DNA of 10,921 bases from an uncultured Dialister sp. (GTDB taxonomy: Bacteria; Bacillota; Negativicutes; Veillonellales; Dialisteraceae), in assembly GCF_900538805.1 (NCBI RefSeq), contig NZ_UPZP01000082.1:1-10921 (forward strand). The letters are read 5' to 3'. Below, in pieces: positions 1 to 5,617 of the stretch. The first letter of the stretch is position 1, and each line of letters begins with the position of its first letter. Position numbers and translations under genes: made by a program. The notes under the pieces were generated by a model, which was not told the DNA's origin, did no database searches, and saw nothing but the letters and a program-made list of their open reading frames with translations.

Positions 1-24
1 CTCATCGCCGCCAAAGGCGGCGAT

Positions 25-67
25 ACCACAACCCTCAGCGGCGAAGCCGCTGTCAAACCTAAGAACC
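25..67. repeat. Hairpin module ACCACAACCCTC-stem-GTCAAACCTAAGAACC, copy A
   Basis: A 6-bp stem (AGCGGC at 37-42, GCCGCT at 46-51, loop GAA) sits between two linkers, ACCACAACCCTC (25-36) and GTCAAACCTAAGAACC (52-67). Both linkers recur exactly at 5451-5493, where the stem has a different sequence that still pairs perfectly. Confidence 0.75.
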
Positions 68-230
68 TTAAGAACCCGTGGGCCCTTCGGGCCCGCCCCC
101 TTTGGTGGCTTCGCCACCACCTTCCCACCAGCTTCGCTGGTGGGACTATGGGTGCTCAGCATTGTGCCACATGATACCAGGGGTAAGCGTAGAGCGGTTT
201 ATTCTGCCCCCTGAATAGGGTGGCAAGGGA

Positions 231-270
231 ACACGATTCGTAGGGGAGCGTAGCGACCTGAGAATCGTGT
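231..270. repeat. Inverted repeat around a GGAGCG-TA-GCGAC loop
   Basis: Perfect 9-bp arms ACACGATTC (231-239) and GAATCGTGT (262-270) enclose a 22-nt loop containing GGAGCGTAGCGAC. A second element at 3297-3331 has different but complementary arms and a closely similar loop core. From memory, this resembles the GAGCGNAGCGA-cored repeats (TCATTCTGAGCG...AGAATC) seen in many unrelated bacterial genomes. Confidence 0.6.
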
Positions 271-387
271 GACACGCTTTCCCGTGGAGGAAGTCCGGCG
301 AAGCCGGATAGGGGGTAGCCACCGGAGGTGGCTAATTCCCGCCGACTGGTATTTAATAGCATTTGTCTCATAAACGGCTTGTACCGA

Positions 388-416
388 GATTCTTCGCCTG
401 CGGCTCAGAATGACGA
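388..416 (-). repeat. Dispersed TCATTCTGAGC...GAAGAATCTC-type repeat
   Basis: Read on the minus strand, this begins CGTCATTCTGAGC and ends GCGAAGAATC. The arms ATTCT (389-393) and AGAAT (407-411) pair. I recognise this from memory as a repeat type common to many bacterial phyla; no function is established to my knowledge. Confidence 0.55.
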
Positions 417-479
417 TGGGACGGAAAGGTAATCCCGTAACGCTGACTATAAAACTCATCGCCCGAAGGGCGATACCAC

Positions 480-548
480 ACCCTTTGAACCCTTAGAACC
501 CTAAGAACCTTCTGAACCCTCACGCCGCAGGCGTGTCCTCAGAACCCT
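480..548. repeat. GAACC-rich degenerate 8-9 bp tandem tract
   Basis: The tract consists of irregular repeats of a unit close to GAACCCTTT/GAACCCTTA/GAACCTTCT, interrupted by a hairpin ACGCCGCAGGCGT near 522-534. The same unit in the same orientation ends islands 2 (3521-3561) and 3 (5484-5526). Its reverse complement (GGTTC) opens islands 2 and 3 on their left sides. Confidence 0.6.
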
Positions 549-617
549 CTCCTTTTTGTCATTCCCTATAAATTTTTTCTGTAATAGAAAAAAGGTTTTT
601 ATAAAATCTATTTTTTC

Positions 618-641
618 TAATGGTGTATAATTAATGGTGTA
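618..641 (+). promoter_or_regulatory. Promoter of the first helical-protein gene, with a 10-bp direct repeat
   Basis: A perfect -10 box TATAAT lies at 626-631 in an AT-rich stretch. No good -35 is visible 16-18 bp upstream. The 10-mer TAATGGTGTA occurs twice, at 618-627 and 632-641, 14 bp apart; the first copy overlaps the -10 and the second covers the likely start region. This arrangement could be an operator. Placement of transcription start (about 638) is inferred. Confidence 0.5.
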
Positions 642-676
642 AGAAAAGGCCTTGCGAAAAGGTAGGGAGGAAATAC

Positions 677-706
677 ATGGGCCATGCGGGGGCATGGCAG
701 CGCTGA
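677..706 (+). CDS. Possible 9-codon leader peptide (MGHAGAWQR) in the structured 5' leader
   Basis: An ATG at 677 lies 6 nt downstream of a strong ribosome site (AGGGAGG, 664-670), and its frame stops at TGA 704-706. A perfect 7-bp hairpin (GCCATGC 681-687, GGGG loop, GCATGGC 692-698) lies within its codons. A second hairpin, CCCC 721-724 with GGGG 731-734, follows before the ribosome site (AAAGGAGG, 748-755) of the downstream gene at 763. The layout suits translation-dependent control of that gene, but translation of the mini-ORF is not shown and the hairpins could act alone. I do not recognise a known riboswitch class here. Confidence 0.35.
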   Translation: MGHAGAWQR

Positions 707-762
707 TTTGTGGTCCAAATCCCCGAAGATGGGGTTTCCGATAGTCCAAAGGAGGAATTGAT

Positions 763-1581
763 ATGACTATAACTTATGTTCTTCAGGTTCTTCAGGCAAT
801 GGAAGATGGGAAAATTCAGGATCCAACCTACATCAAGGATCTGGAGGGTGAGCTTCATAAGGCTTTTCGCCGGGTACGGAGAAGACTGCTTCGCCTGCGC
901 AGCCGTGCGCAGTATGAAATCGGTGAAATGGACAGGGCGAAGGTTTCCGCCACTTCCGGCCACATGGAGGAGTTTACCAAGTACTGCGCTTTGATTCGTA
1001 ATTTCGACCTGAAGGACTGCGAAGGTCTTCCAGGCATTGAAAGTTTCCTGAAGGAAGGGTTCAAGGTAGACGATATGATTGACCGGGCGGACAAGATTGC
1101 CAGCCTGGAAGCTGTGAGCGCCGCTGCCTATTCGCCCATGGCCCTGGGATTCGGCCTTCTGGACAGCTTCGCTATCCTGCCGAAGGTGAATATCGACAAT
1201 AAACGTTTCCACAGCATGGACATGGCATACATTCATGAGCTCATCGAAGATCTCAAGAATTATCAGAACCATGTGAGAAAGCTCACCGCCGCCATTGATG
1301 AAATCGGCCTCAAAGCCAGGGAGGAGGCTGACTGTCTCAATGACCTTCACGATTATTTCGTAGACGGCATTGACGACCTGAAGTCCATTCTGGAACGGAA
1401 AGGGGAGGACTGGAACCGCTATTCCCAGTCTGAAAAGATGCAGATTGCCCGGGCCATCCAGTGCGCCCAGCTCATTACCATCCTCTTCCCCCATCTCTTG
1501 AACGACAAGGGCGAAGTAAGCGAGGACAGCGAGAAGGCCATCGAAAAGGCAAAGAAGGCACTGGCTTTCCGGGATGCCTGA
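763..1581 (+). CDS. Helical protein of unknown function, paralogue 1
   Basis: A 272-residue protein with a clear ribosome site (AAAGGAGG, 748-755) 7 nt before the ATG. It has no signal peptide, so it is probably cytoplasmic or peripheral to a membrane. It is rich in Lys, Arg, Glu and Asp with long predicted helices: a basic N-terminal helix (about 31-50, many Arg), a conserved block RAQ-E-GE-DR (48-58) followed by SG-M--F (65-71), a short hydrophobic Ala/Gly centre (about 113-140, with GFGLLD and ILPKV), then charged helices. A C-terminal block contains DYF-DGI-DLK (198-207) and DW--Y (216-220). It is clearly paralogous to the next gene: about 23 of 50 residues identical over 48-95 and about 25 of 53 over 190-240. 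Two long charged helical parts around a short hydrophobic turn recall alpha-helical pore-forming or membrane-remodelling proteins, but that is only an architectural likeness. I recognise no named family. Confidence 0.85.
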   Translation: MTITYVLQVLQAMEDGKIQDPTYIKDLEGELHKAFRRVRRRLLRLRSRAQYEIGEMDRAKVSATSGHMEEFTKYCALIRNFDLKDCEGLPGIESFLKEGFKVDDMIDRADKIASLEAVSAAAYSPMALGFGLLDSFAILPKVNIDNKRFHSMDMAYIHELIEDLKNYQNHVRKLTAAIDEIGLKAREEADCLNDLHDYFVDGIDDLKSILERKGEDWNRYSQSEKMQIARAIQCAQLITILFPHLLNDKGEVSEDSEKAIEKAKKALAFRDA

Positions 1582-1590
1582 GAAAGCAGG

Positions 1591-1635
1591 AATGGAAATG
1601 GGCAGAGTGATTCTGCCCATTCTTTCCATTTTCCT
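1591..1635 (+). terminator. Long hairpin after paralogue 1, probable terminator
   Basis: Stem TGGGCAGA (1599-1606) pairs with TCTGCCCA (1612-1619) around loop GTGAT. It is extended by AATGGAAA (1591-1598) pairing with TTTCCATT (1623-1630) across a 3-nt bulge. The following T-run is weak (TTCC), so termination may be leaky. It begins 10 nt after the stop codon. Confidence 0.55.
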
Positions 1636-1650
1636 ATAGGTCCTTATGTA

Positions 1651-1659
1651 TGTTATAAT
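1651..1659 (+). promoter_or_regulatory. Extended -10 promoter of paralogue 2
   Basis: TGTTATAAT is a perfect extended -10 (TGn followed by TATAAT at 1654-1659). No convincing -35 is present, as is usual for this promoter type. It implies a leader of about 100 nt before the start codon at 1766, in which I see no clear structure. Confidence 0.6.
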
Positions 1660-1765
1660 AACAAATATAGATATGTAGGGAATCGCTGGTTCATTTCCTT
1701 TTGCTGTTTTACTATCAGTGCTTCCCTGTTTCGAAGAATCTTACTGATTGAAGGGGGAACGAGTC

Positions 1766-2581
1766 ATGTCGATTTCTTTTATTCTGCGAATGATCGCAGG
1801 GGCTGTCAGCGGCAATTCCAATTCTGCCCGTCCGGAAAGCATTAACGGCGAAGTGGAAAGAGCCAAAAGAAGGGCAACAAAAAGAATCAACCGCGCCAAG
1901 GTGCGGGCCCAGAATGAACTGGGTGAGCTGGACCGCGTGAGAATCAGCCTCATGTCCGGCGATATGAAAAAATTCACCAGCCTTTTTGCCCAGCTGAAAA
2001 ATGTGGATTTCCACGACTGCGACACGCTTACGGGACTGGAACATTTCAATAAGGAAAGAAAGAACTGGCGGGAAATGGAAAAACTCTCCGCCAAGGCCAT
2101 GAGCGTGGTCACCCTGGCAGGTGCCGTGGACGCCGTGGGATTCGGCGCCGGCGTGCTTGACCAGTATGCCAAGGTACCGGACATCAAGGGACTGGATATC
2201 ACTCAGGGCACCGATGACGTGAATGCCTTGAAGGACATGAGCGCCCGGCTCCAGGAATTCCAGCAGGAAGTTAAAAACATGTGCATCCGCATGCAGCTGG
2301 TCCGTCATGAAGCCAGAAAGACCGAAGACGCCCTCCTTGACCTGTCCGATTACTTTGAAGACGGCATAGAGGATATTAAAGCCATCCAGAACGAAGCAGG
2401 CAGCGACTGGAAGAAATACACCCCGGCCCAGAAAATCTTAATCGGCCGCACCGCCCAGATTGCCCGCCTCATCCGCGCCCTCTCTGAAATCCGCTTCCTC
2501 AACGACGACGCCACCCTCCGCCCTGAAATTCAGGAGTCCGTGGACGCAGCGGAAGAACTGCTTGATGAACTGGGAGCATAA
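1766..2581 (+). CDS. Helical protein of unknown function, paralogue 2
   Basis: A 271-residue protein counted from the ATG at 1766. An in-frame TTG at 1748 would add six residues, but it would lie inside or before the ribosome site AAGGGGG (1751-1757), so 1766 is preferred. The architecture matches the upstream gene: basic helix (about 29-48), conserved RAQ-ELGELDR block (47-57) with SGDMKKF (64-70), Ala/Gly/Val-rich hydrophobic centre (about 111-137, GFGAGVLD), then long charged helices with DYFEDGIEDIK (195-205) and DW-KY (214-218). There is no signal peptide and no catalytic motif I can identify. Having its own promoter and a strong terminator, it can be expressed separately from paralogue 1. 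The pair probably arose by an old tandem duplication. The products could form a hetero-oligomer, but nothing in the sequence proves it. Confidence 0.85.
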   Translation: MSISFILRMIAGAVSGNSNSARPESINGEVERAKRRATKRINRAKVRAQNELGELDRVRISLMSGDMKKFTSLFAQLKNVDFHDCDTLTGLEHFNKERKNWREMEKLSAKAMSVVTLAGAVDAVGFGAGVLDQYAKVPDIKGLDITQGTDDVNALKDMSARLQEFQQEVKNMCIRMQLVRHEARKTEDALLDLSDYFEDGIEDIKAIQNEAGSDWKKYTPAQKILIGRTAQIARLIRALSEIRFLNDDATLRPEIQESVDAAEELLDELGA

Positions 2582-2600
2582 CAGCATAACTTTGAAATAG

Positions 2601-2634
2601 AAAAACCGGTGCCCTAGAAGGGCGCCGGTTTTTT
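2601..2634 (+). terminator. Intrinsic terminator after paralogue 2
   Basis: Strong hairpin: CCGG-T-GCCC (2606-2614) pairs with GGGC-G-CCGG (2620-2628) around loop TAGAA, flanked by AAAAA (2601-2605) and a TTTTTT run (2629-2634). Confidence 0.92.
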
Positions 2635-2745
2635 GATTGGGGCCGCGGGGCCCAGGTTCGGCCCGCCGTGGCGGGCTGGTTCAGAAGGTTTAAAGGGGGC
2701 GTCCTATGGAAATGGTAAATGATGAAATTGTAAATGGTAAATGAA

Positions 2746-3123
2746 GGTGGGCGGCTTCGCCGCCAGTTTGGATAAAACCATACAACCGGGCTTCGCCCGG
2801 GGAAAACAGGCAAACCGCCCTGCGGGCGGGAAAACCAAACAACCGCGCCTATGGCGCGAGGAAATGCACCCCTTTTGGTGCTGTGCATCACCTTTTCCCC
2901 GGAGGGGGAGAACTTATCCCGCCGTTAAACAATGAGCGACTTAAGTTAGCACTAAGTGAAGCGTAGAGCAGACTTCCCCCTCCGGGGAAAGTACCGCCGC
3001 AGGCGGGGATAGGGGTGCATTTCCAGCGGGCGAAGCCCGGTTAGCATGTTTTCCAATCGCGCCAAGGGCGCGGTTTTGTGGTTTTATCATAAGAGGCGGC
3101 CTTCATTTAAAAGGCCGCCCACC
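2746..3123. repeat. Imperfect palindrome of ~378 bp centred on ACTTAAGT
   Basis: Outer ends GGTGGGCGGC (2746-2755) and GCCGCCCACC (3114-3123) are exact inverted repeats. Further in, GGAAATGCACCCCT (2860-2873) is the exact inverted repeat of 3011-3024. 2892-2910 pairs with 2973-2991 (CTTCCCCCTCCGGGGAAAG) almost perfectly. The centre is ACTTAAGT (2939-2946), and each arm carries smaller hairpins of its own. A rearranged second copy lies at 5049-5427. It looks like a foldback or MITE-like element. Confidence 0.65.
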
Positions 3124-3296
3124 ATTGCCGCCGAAGGCGGCTTTAGGCTCCTCCCCCAGAAAGGAACTGCCCGATAGGGCTGAGGAACACCGAGTAATGC
3201 ACTTTATACTTATGAGTCAAATCAGGCCCCTTCGGGGCCTCGGCCTTTCAAAGAAAGGCCTGCTATCATCCGTCGCCTACGGCGTGTACAGCGAAC

Positions 3297-3331
3297 ATGA
3301 TTTGAAGGAGCGACAGCGACGCGCAAATCAT
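3297..3331. repeat. Inverted repeat around a GGAGCG-ACA-GCGAC loop
   Basis: Arms ATGATTTG (3297-3304) and CAAATCAT (3324-3331) enclose a 19-nt loop whose core resembles that of 231-270. The arms differ in sequence between the two copies yet pair perfectly in both. Confidence 0.55.
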
Positions 3332-3601
3332 AGTGAGTCGTTTCCCCTTTAGGGGCCACCTTCTTCCAGAGGAAGAAGGCTTAAAACTGCGGCGGAGCCG
3401 CCACCTTCCCCTTGAGCGTCAGCGAACACAACCTTTCTACACAACCTGCCGCCGACAGGCGGCCTCAACCTACGCCGTCAGGCGTGCCCCCTTTTTTATT
3501 TGCGGCGGAGCCGCCACCACAACCCTCTGAACCCTTTGAACCTTCTGAACCCTTTGAACCCTTTTCTTTCAAAATCAGTACTCAATCACCCCGATTTATT
3601 G

Positions 3602-3607
3602 TACAAT
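3602..3607 (+). promoter_or_regulatory. Candidate -10 for the exported-protein gene
   Basis: TACAAT, preceded directly by TTG, lies 41 bp before the start codon in the AT-rich stretch that follows the repeat island. I find no good -35, so this is a moderate-confidence call. Confidence 0.4.
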
Positions 3608-3647
3608 AGTAAAAGGTATCAAGTATTTTTACAGGAGATGATAGGGG

Positions 3648-4304
3648 TTGAAGAGATTTCAAAAATGGGCACTGGTCTTAGGGGTCTCTCTGGCTTTTTC
3701 CTGGGGAGGGACGGCCGGGGCTTTTGAGCCTTATTACCTGAACGGTGACAAGACCTATCCCATGATACAGAATACCGGCGGTATTTACAATGACGGCGCC
3801 ACAGGCCTGTTTCTGGATTTGTCCACATTAACGGTGGAGGATGTCTTTGAGGACGGCCTCCAGGCAAAGGTGAAGACTATGGATGTGAAGTCCGCCAAGG
3901 CCTTTACGGAAAACTGGATTCATGTGCGCTACAGCGTGGACGGAAAGGCCTGGGCCCTGGGACAGGATGGGCGCTGGCGGGAAATCCCGTCCAATACGGA
4001 GGATCCCGCGTCTTTGACTGTCTATTTCATCAGGCAGGCCATGGCAGAAGACGCTACCCGTGACCGGCTGTCCGGCGAAATCGGGCAGATTATGGAAACC
4101 AAGAAGGACAATCTGGGCAAAACGGCGCCATCCGATGCCATTCCATTAATGGATGTTGAGGCCCCGCCCCAGGCGCCGGCGGTGAAGGAAAAGGGCAGCG
4201 TGCAGAAACAGAGCGCCGATACCGATACAGTGACTGTGACCATCACGGAGGCGCCAAAGGTGGAAATCACCACCACCCCGCCGCCGCAGGTGGATATCAC
4301 ATAA
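3648..4304 (+). CDS. Small exported protein of unknown function
   Basis: A 218-residue protein read from a TTG start with ribosome site AGGAGA (3633-3638) 9 nt upstream. The TTG start is supported because it gives a proper signal peptide: basic MKRFQK, a hydrophobic stretch (about 7-20), then a TAGA cleavage site at 22-25 before FEPYY. The mature part has a mixed region (26-135) rich in aromatic and Gly residues (YYLNGDKTYP, HVRYSVDGKAW), a helical part (about 125-155), and a low-complexity Thr/Val/Pro tail (about 191-218). There is no lipobox Cys and no C-terminal membrane helix, so a soluble periplasmic location is likely if the cell is diderm. It is only 28 bp from the next gene with no terminator between them, so they are probably co-transcribed. 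I do not recognise a family. Confidence 0.75.
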   Translation: MKRFQKWALVLGVSLAFSWGGTAGAFEPYYLNGDKTYPMIQNTGGIYNDGATGLFLDLSTLTVEDVFEDGLQAKVKTMDVKSAKAFTENWIHVRYSVDGKAWALGQDGRWREIPSNTEDPASLTVYFIRQAMAEDATRDRLSGEIGQIMETKKDNLGKTAPSDAIPLMDVEAPPQAPAVKEKGSVQKQSADTDTVTVTITEAPKVEITTTPPPQVDIT

Positions 4305-4332
4305 AATGTAAATTATTTTTTCGAGGTGTATG

Positions 4333-4884
4333 ATGGCAAAAAGACATTACGAACTTCATGTAGCCGGCTGCACAAGGCAGCTTCCCATTCTGAATATTTC
4401 CGACAAAATGGCTATCGCCGGCTTTGTCATTCTGGGTGACACGGAAATCGTGGAAAAGTGTGCCAAAGAACTGGCCGCCAAGGTGCCGAAGGATACGGAT
4501 ATTATTATGACCGCGGAAACCAAGGGCATTCCCCTGGCCCACGAACTGGCCAGTGTGCTGGGCATGAAGAAGTACATCGTAGCCAGGAAATCGGTGAAGG
4601 CCTACATGGAAAATCCCATCTGGGTGGAAGATGAATCCATTACCACCGCAGGAAAACAGCGGCTTTACCTCATGGATACGGACGTGGAACTGCTGAAGGG
4701 AAGAAACGTGCTCCTGGTGGACGACGTCATCAGCACCGGCGGCTCCATGAAGGCCATGAAACAGCTGGCTGAAAAGGCCGGCGCCAACGTCATCGGCGAA
4801 GCAGCCATCCTGGCAGAAGGGGATGCTGCGGACAGAAAGGACATTATTTATCTGGAACCGCTGCCCCTGTTTGAAGCGGAATGA
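4333..4884 (+). CDS. Purine phosphoribosyltransferase, APRT-like
   Basis: A 183-residue type I phosphoribosyltransferase, the fold used by adenine and xanthine salvage enzymes that join a base to PRPP. The PRPP loop VLLVDDVISTGGS (126-138) is intact, with the two Asp and the STGG turn. Upstream, TAETKGIPLAHELA (60-73) and ARKSVKAYM (84-92) occupy the places of the APRT base-side and Arg-Lys motifs. The substrate is most likely adenine or a related purine; the N-terminal 'hood' differs from classic Apt, so I give no symbol. Two ATGs are available (4330, 4333); GAGG at 4323-4326 spaces better from 4333. It follows the exported-protein gene closely and is separated from guaA by a repeat island, so it is near, but probably not co-transcribed with, GMP synthesis. 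Confidence 0.85.
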   Translation: MAKRHYELHVAGCTRQLPILNISDKMAIAGFVILGDTEIVEKCAKELAAKVPKDTDIIMTAETKGIPLAHELASVLGMKKYIVARKSVKAYMENPIWVEDESITTAGKQRLYLMDTDVELLKGRNVLLVDDVISTGGSMKAMKQLAEKAGANVIGEAAILAEGDAADRKDIIYLEPLPLFEAE

Positions 4885-5089
4885 TGGAGGGCTGCCGGAG
4901 GCAGCCCGGGTTCAGAAGGTTCGGCCCGCCAGCGGCGGGCTGGTTCAGAAGGTTCAAAGGGTTGTGGTGGGCGGCTTTATGGACACGCCCTTTGGGCGTG
5001 AGGGTTCAGAGGGGTCAAAAGGTTCACAGGGTTCAGAGGGTTGCGGTAGGCGGCTTTGCCGCCAGTTTGTAGAAAACAGCTTTAGCAGG

Positions 5090-5121
5090 CTAGTGAACTA
5101 GCGGACTAGTGAGCTAGTAAA
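5090..5121. repeat. Four tandem octamers starting with CTAG
   Basis: CTAG occurs at 5090, 5098, 5106 and 5114, exactly 8 bp apart: CTAGTGAA, CTAGCGGA, CTAGTGAG, CTAGTAAA. The block lies in a stretch of about 46 bp present in island 3 and absent from the matching point of island 2 (around 2766-2780). Confidence 0.65.
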
Positions 5122-5450
5122 AATCAGACAACCGGGCTTTCGCCCGGGGAAAACAGGCAAAACTCGCTTTGCTCGTTGGAAAAACATACAACCGCCCTTG
5201 CGGGCGAGGAAAATGCACCCCTTTTGGTGCTAACGCACCACCTTTCCCCCGGAGGGGGAACTCTCAGCGTCGCTATGCTATGAGCTACTTAAGTTAGCAC
5301 AAGGGGAAACGGAGAGCAGACCTCCCCCTCCGGGGGAGGTGCCGTAGGCAGAAGGGGTGCATTTCTACGAGCGAAGCGAGGTTGTTTGGTTTTCGCTGCC
5401 ACCGGCAGCGCTGCCGCCAAAGGCGGCATATATACTGCCGCGAAGCGGCC

Positions 5451-5493
5451 ACCACAACCCTCGCGGCCGAAGGCCGCGTCAAACCTAAGAACC
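5451..5493. repeat. Hairpin module ACCACAACCCTC-stem-GTCAAACCTAAGAACC, copy B
   Basis: The linkers match 25-67 exactly, but the stem is GCGGCC (5463-5468) with GGCCGC (5472-5477) around GAA. A further unit follows with a different stem (CGGCC-AAC-GGCCTG) and linker TCAAACTTCAGAACC, ending at 5526. Confidence 0.75.
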
Positions 5494-5558
5494 CTCCGGC
5501 CAACGGCCTGTCAAACTTCAGAACCTTCCGGGAAGCGGCGCCAGCCGCTTCCCCAATA

Positions 5559-5567
5559 TGATATAAT
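5559..5567 (+). promoter_or_regulatory. Extended -10 promoter of guaA
   Basis: TGATATAAT is a perfect extended -10 (TATAAT at 5562-5567), with no recognisable -35 because the upstream DNA is the island's terminal hairpin. The leader would be about 45 nt, too short for a guanine riboswitch, and none is visible. Confidence 0.65.
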
Positions 5568-5617
5568 AAGGAATACAATGTTTACGTTACTGATATTGTC
5601 TCCACAGGAGGAAACAG

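Larger units (their letters stand above)
1..549. repeat. Repeat island 1 (left edge outside the window)
   Basis: This gene-free stretch is a mosaic of short GC-rich hairpins and short linkers. Hairpins seen include GCCGCCAAAGGCGGC near 7-21, GGGCCCTTCGGGCCC near 80-94, and GGTGGCTTCGCCACC near 104-118. The stretch 277-320 matches in module order the right arm of the palindromes in the other two islands: a CCC/GGG hairpin, then AGTCCGG, then a GATAGGGG linker. It ends on the right in a GAACC-rich tract (480-548), directly followed by the AT-rich promoter region of the first gene. Several open frames cross it on both strands, but they are made of the repeat modules and have no ribosome site or recognisable domain, so I call no gene here. 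Function is unknown; it could be a non-autonomous mobile element or REP-like sequence. Confidence 0.7.
2641..3560. repeat. Repeat island 2, modular hairpin mosaic
   Basis: About 920 bp without a credible gene. The left border carries a GGTTC unit with a hairpin (2655-2688) that recurs nearly unchanged at 4918-4952, the two differing only at the hairpin loop. The right border is a GAACC tract (3521-3561). GGTTCAGAAGGTTTAAAGG at 2678-2696 is the inverted repeat of 3533-3551 with one mismatch in 19, so the island has terminal inverted repeats. Inside are the large palindrome (2746-3123), several TTCG- or GAA-looped GC hairpins (for example near 3126-3141, 3226-3240 and 3501-3516), and the inverted repeat at 3297-3331. 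The open frames crossing the island are built from these modules and lack ribosome sites and domains. No transposase is present, so any mobility would need help in trans. Confidence 0.75.
4885..5553. repeat. Repeat island 3, rearranged relative of island 2
   Basis: It starts 4 nt after the PRT stop codon with a perfect 8-bp hairpin GGGCTGCC-GGA-GGCAGCCC (4889-4907), which has no T-run and so is not a classic terminator. Next come GGTTC units (4909-5041), including a near copy of 2655-2688 at 4918-4952. The core 5049-5427 parallels the palindrome of island 2: GGAAAATGCACCCC at 5208-5221, AGGGGTGCATTTC at 5353-5365, and the same centre ACTTAAGT at 5287-5294. It ends in GAACC units (5484-5526) and a 10-bp hairpin GGGAAGCGGC-GCCA-GCCGCTTCCC (5530-5553) directly before the guaA promoter. 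No gene is supported inside. Confidence 0.72.

Noticed and set aside
286..310. Resemblance to the start of RNase P RNA (GAGGAAGTCCGG)
   Set aside because: The other conserved regions of RNase P RNA are absent, and the stretch aligns instead with the repeat module found near 2980-3013.
631..1629. A 332-codon open frame on the minus strand
   Set aside because: It lies opposite the helical-protein gene and ends beyond it, lacks a ribosome site and domain, and its residues read as antisense of a charged helical gene. The plus-strand gene has a paralogue, promoter and ribosome site.
2655..3560. Possible CRISPR array
   Set aside because: Repeats are degenerate, unevenly spaced, of both orientations and joined without unique spacers of constant length; no cas gene is near.
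2499..3727. Several open frames of 64-130 codons in repeat island 2
   Set aside because: They are built from hairpin modules and GAACC tracts, show Pro/Arg/Ser-rich low complexity and lack ribosome sites.
4889..4907. Intrinsic terminator after the phosphoribosyltransferase
   Set aside because: The 8-bp hairpin is perfect but is followed by GGGTTC rather than a T-run, and it fits the hairpin modules of the island; termination there is unproven.
5568..5617. Guanine riboswitch before guaA
   Set aside because: The leader of about 45 nt is too short for a purine riboswitch and none of its conserved loops is visible.
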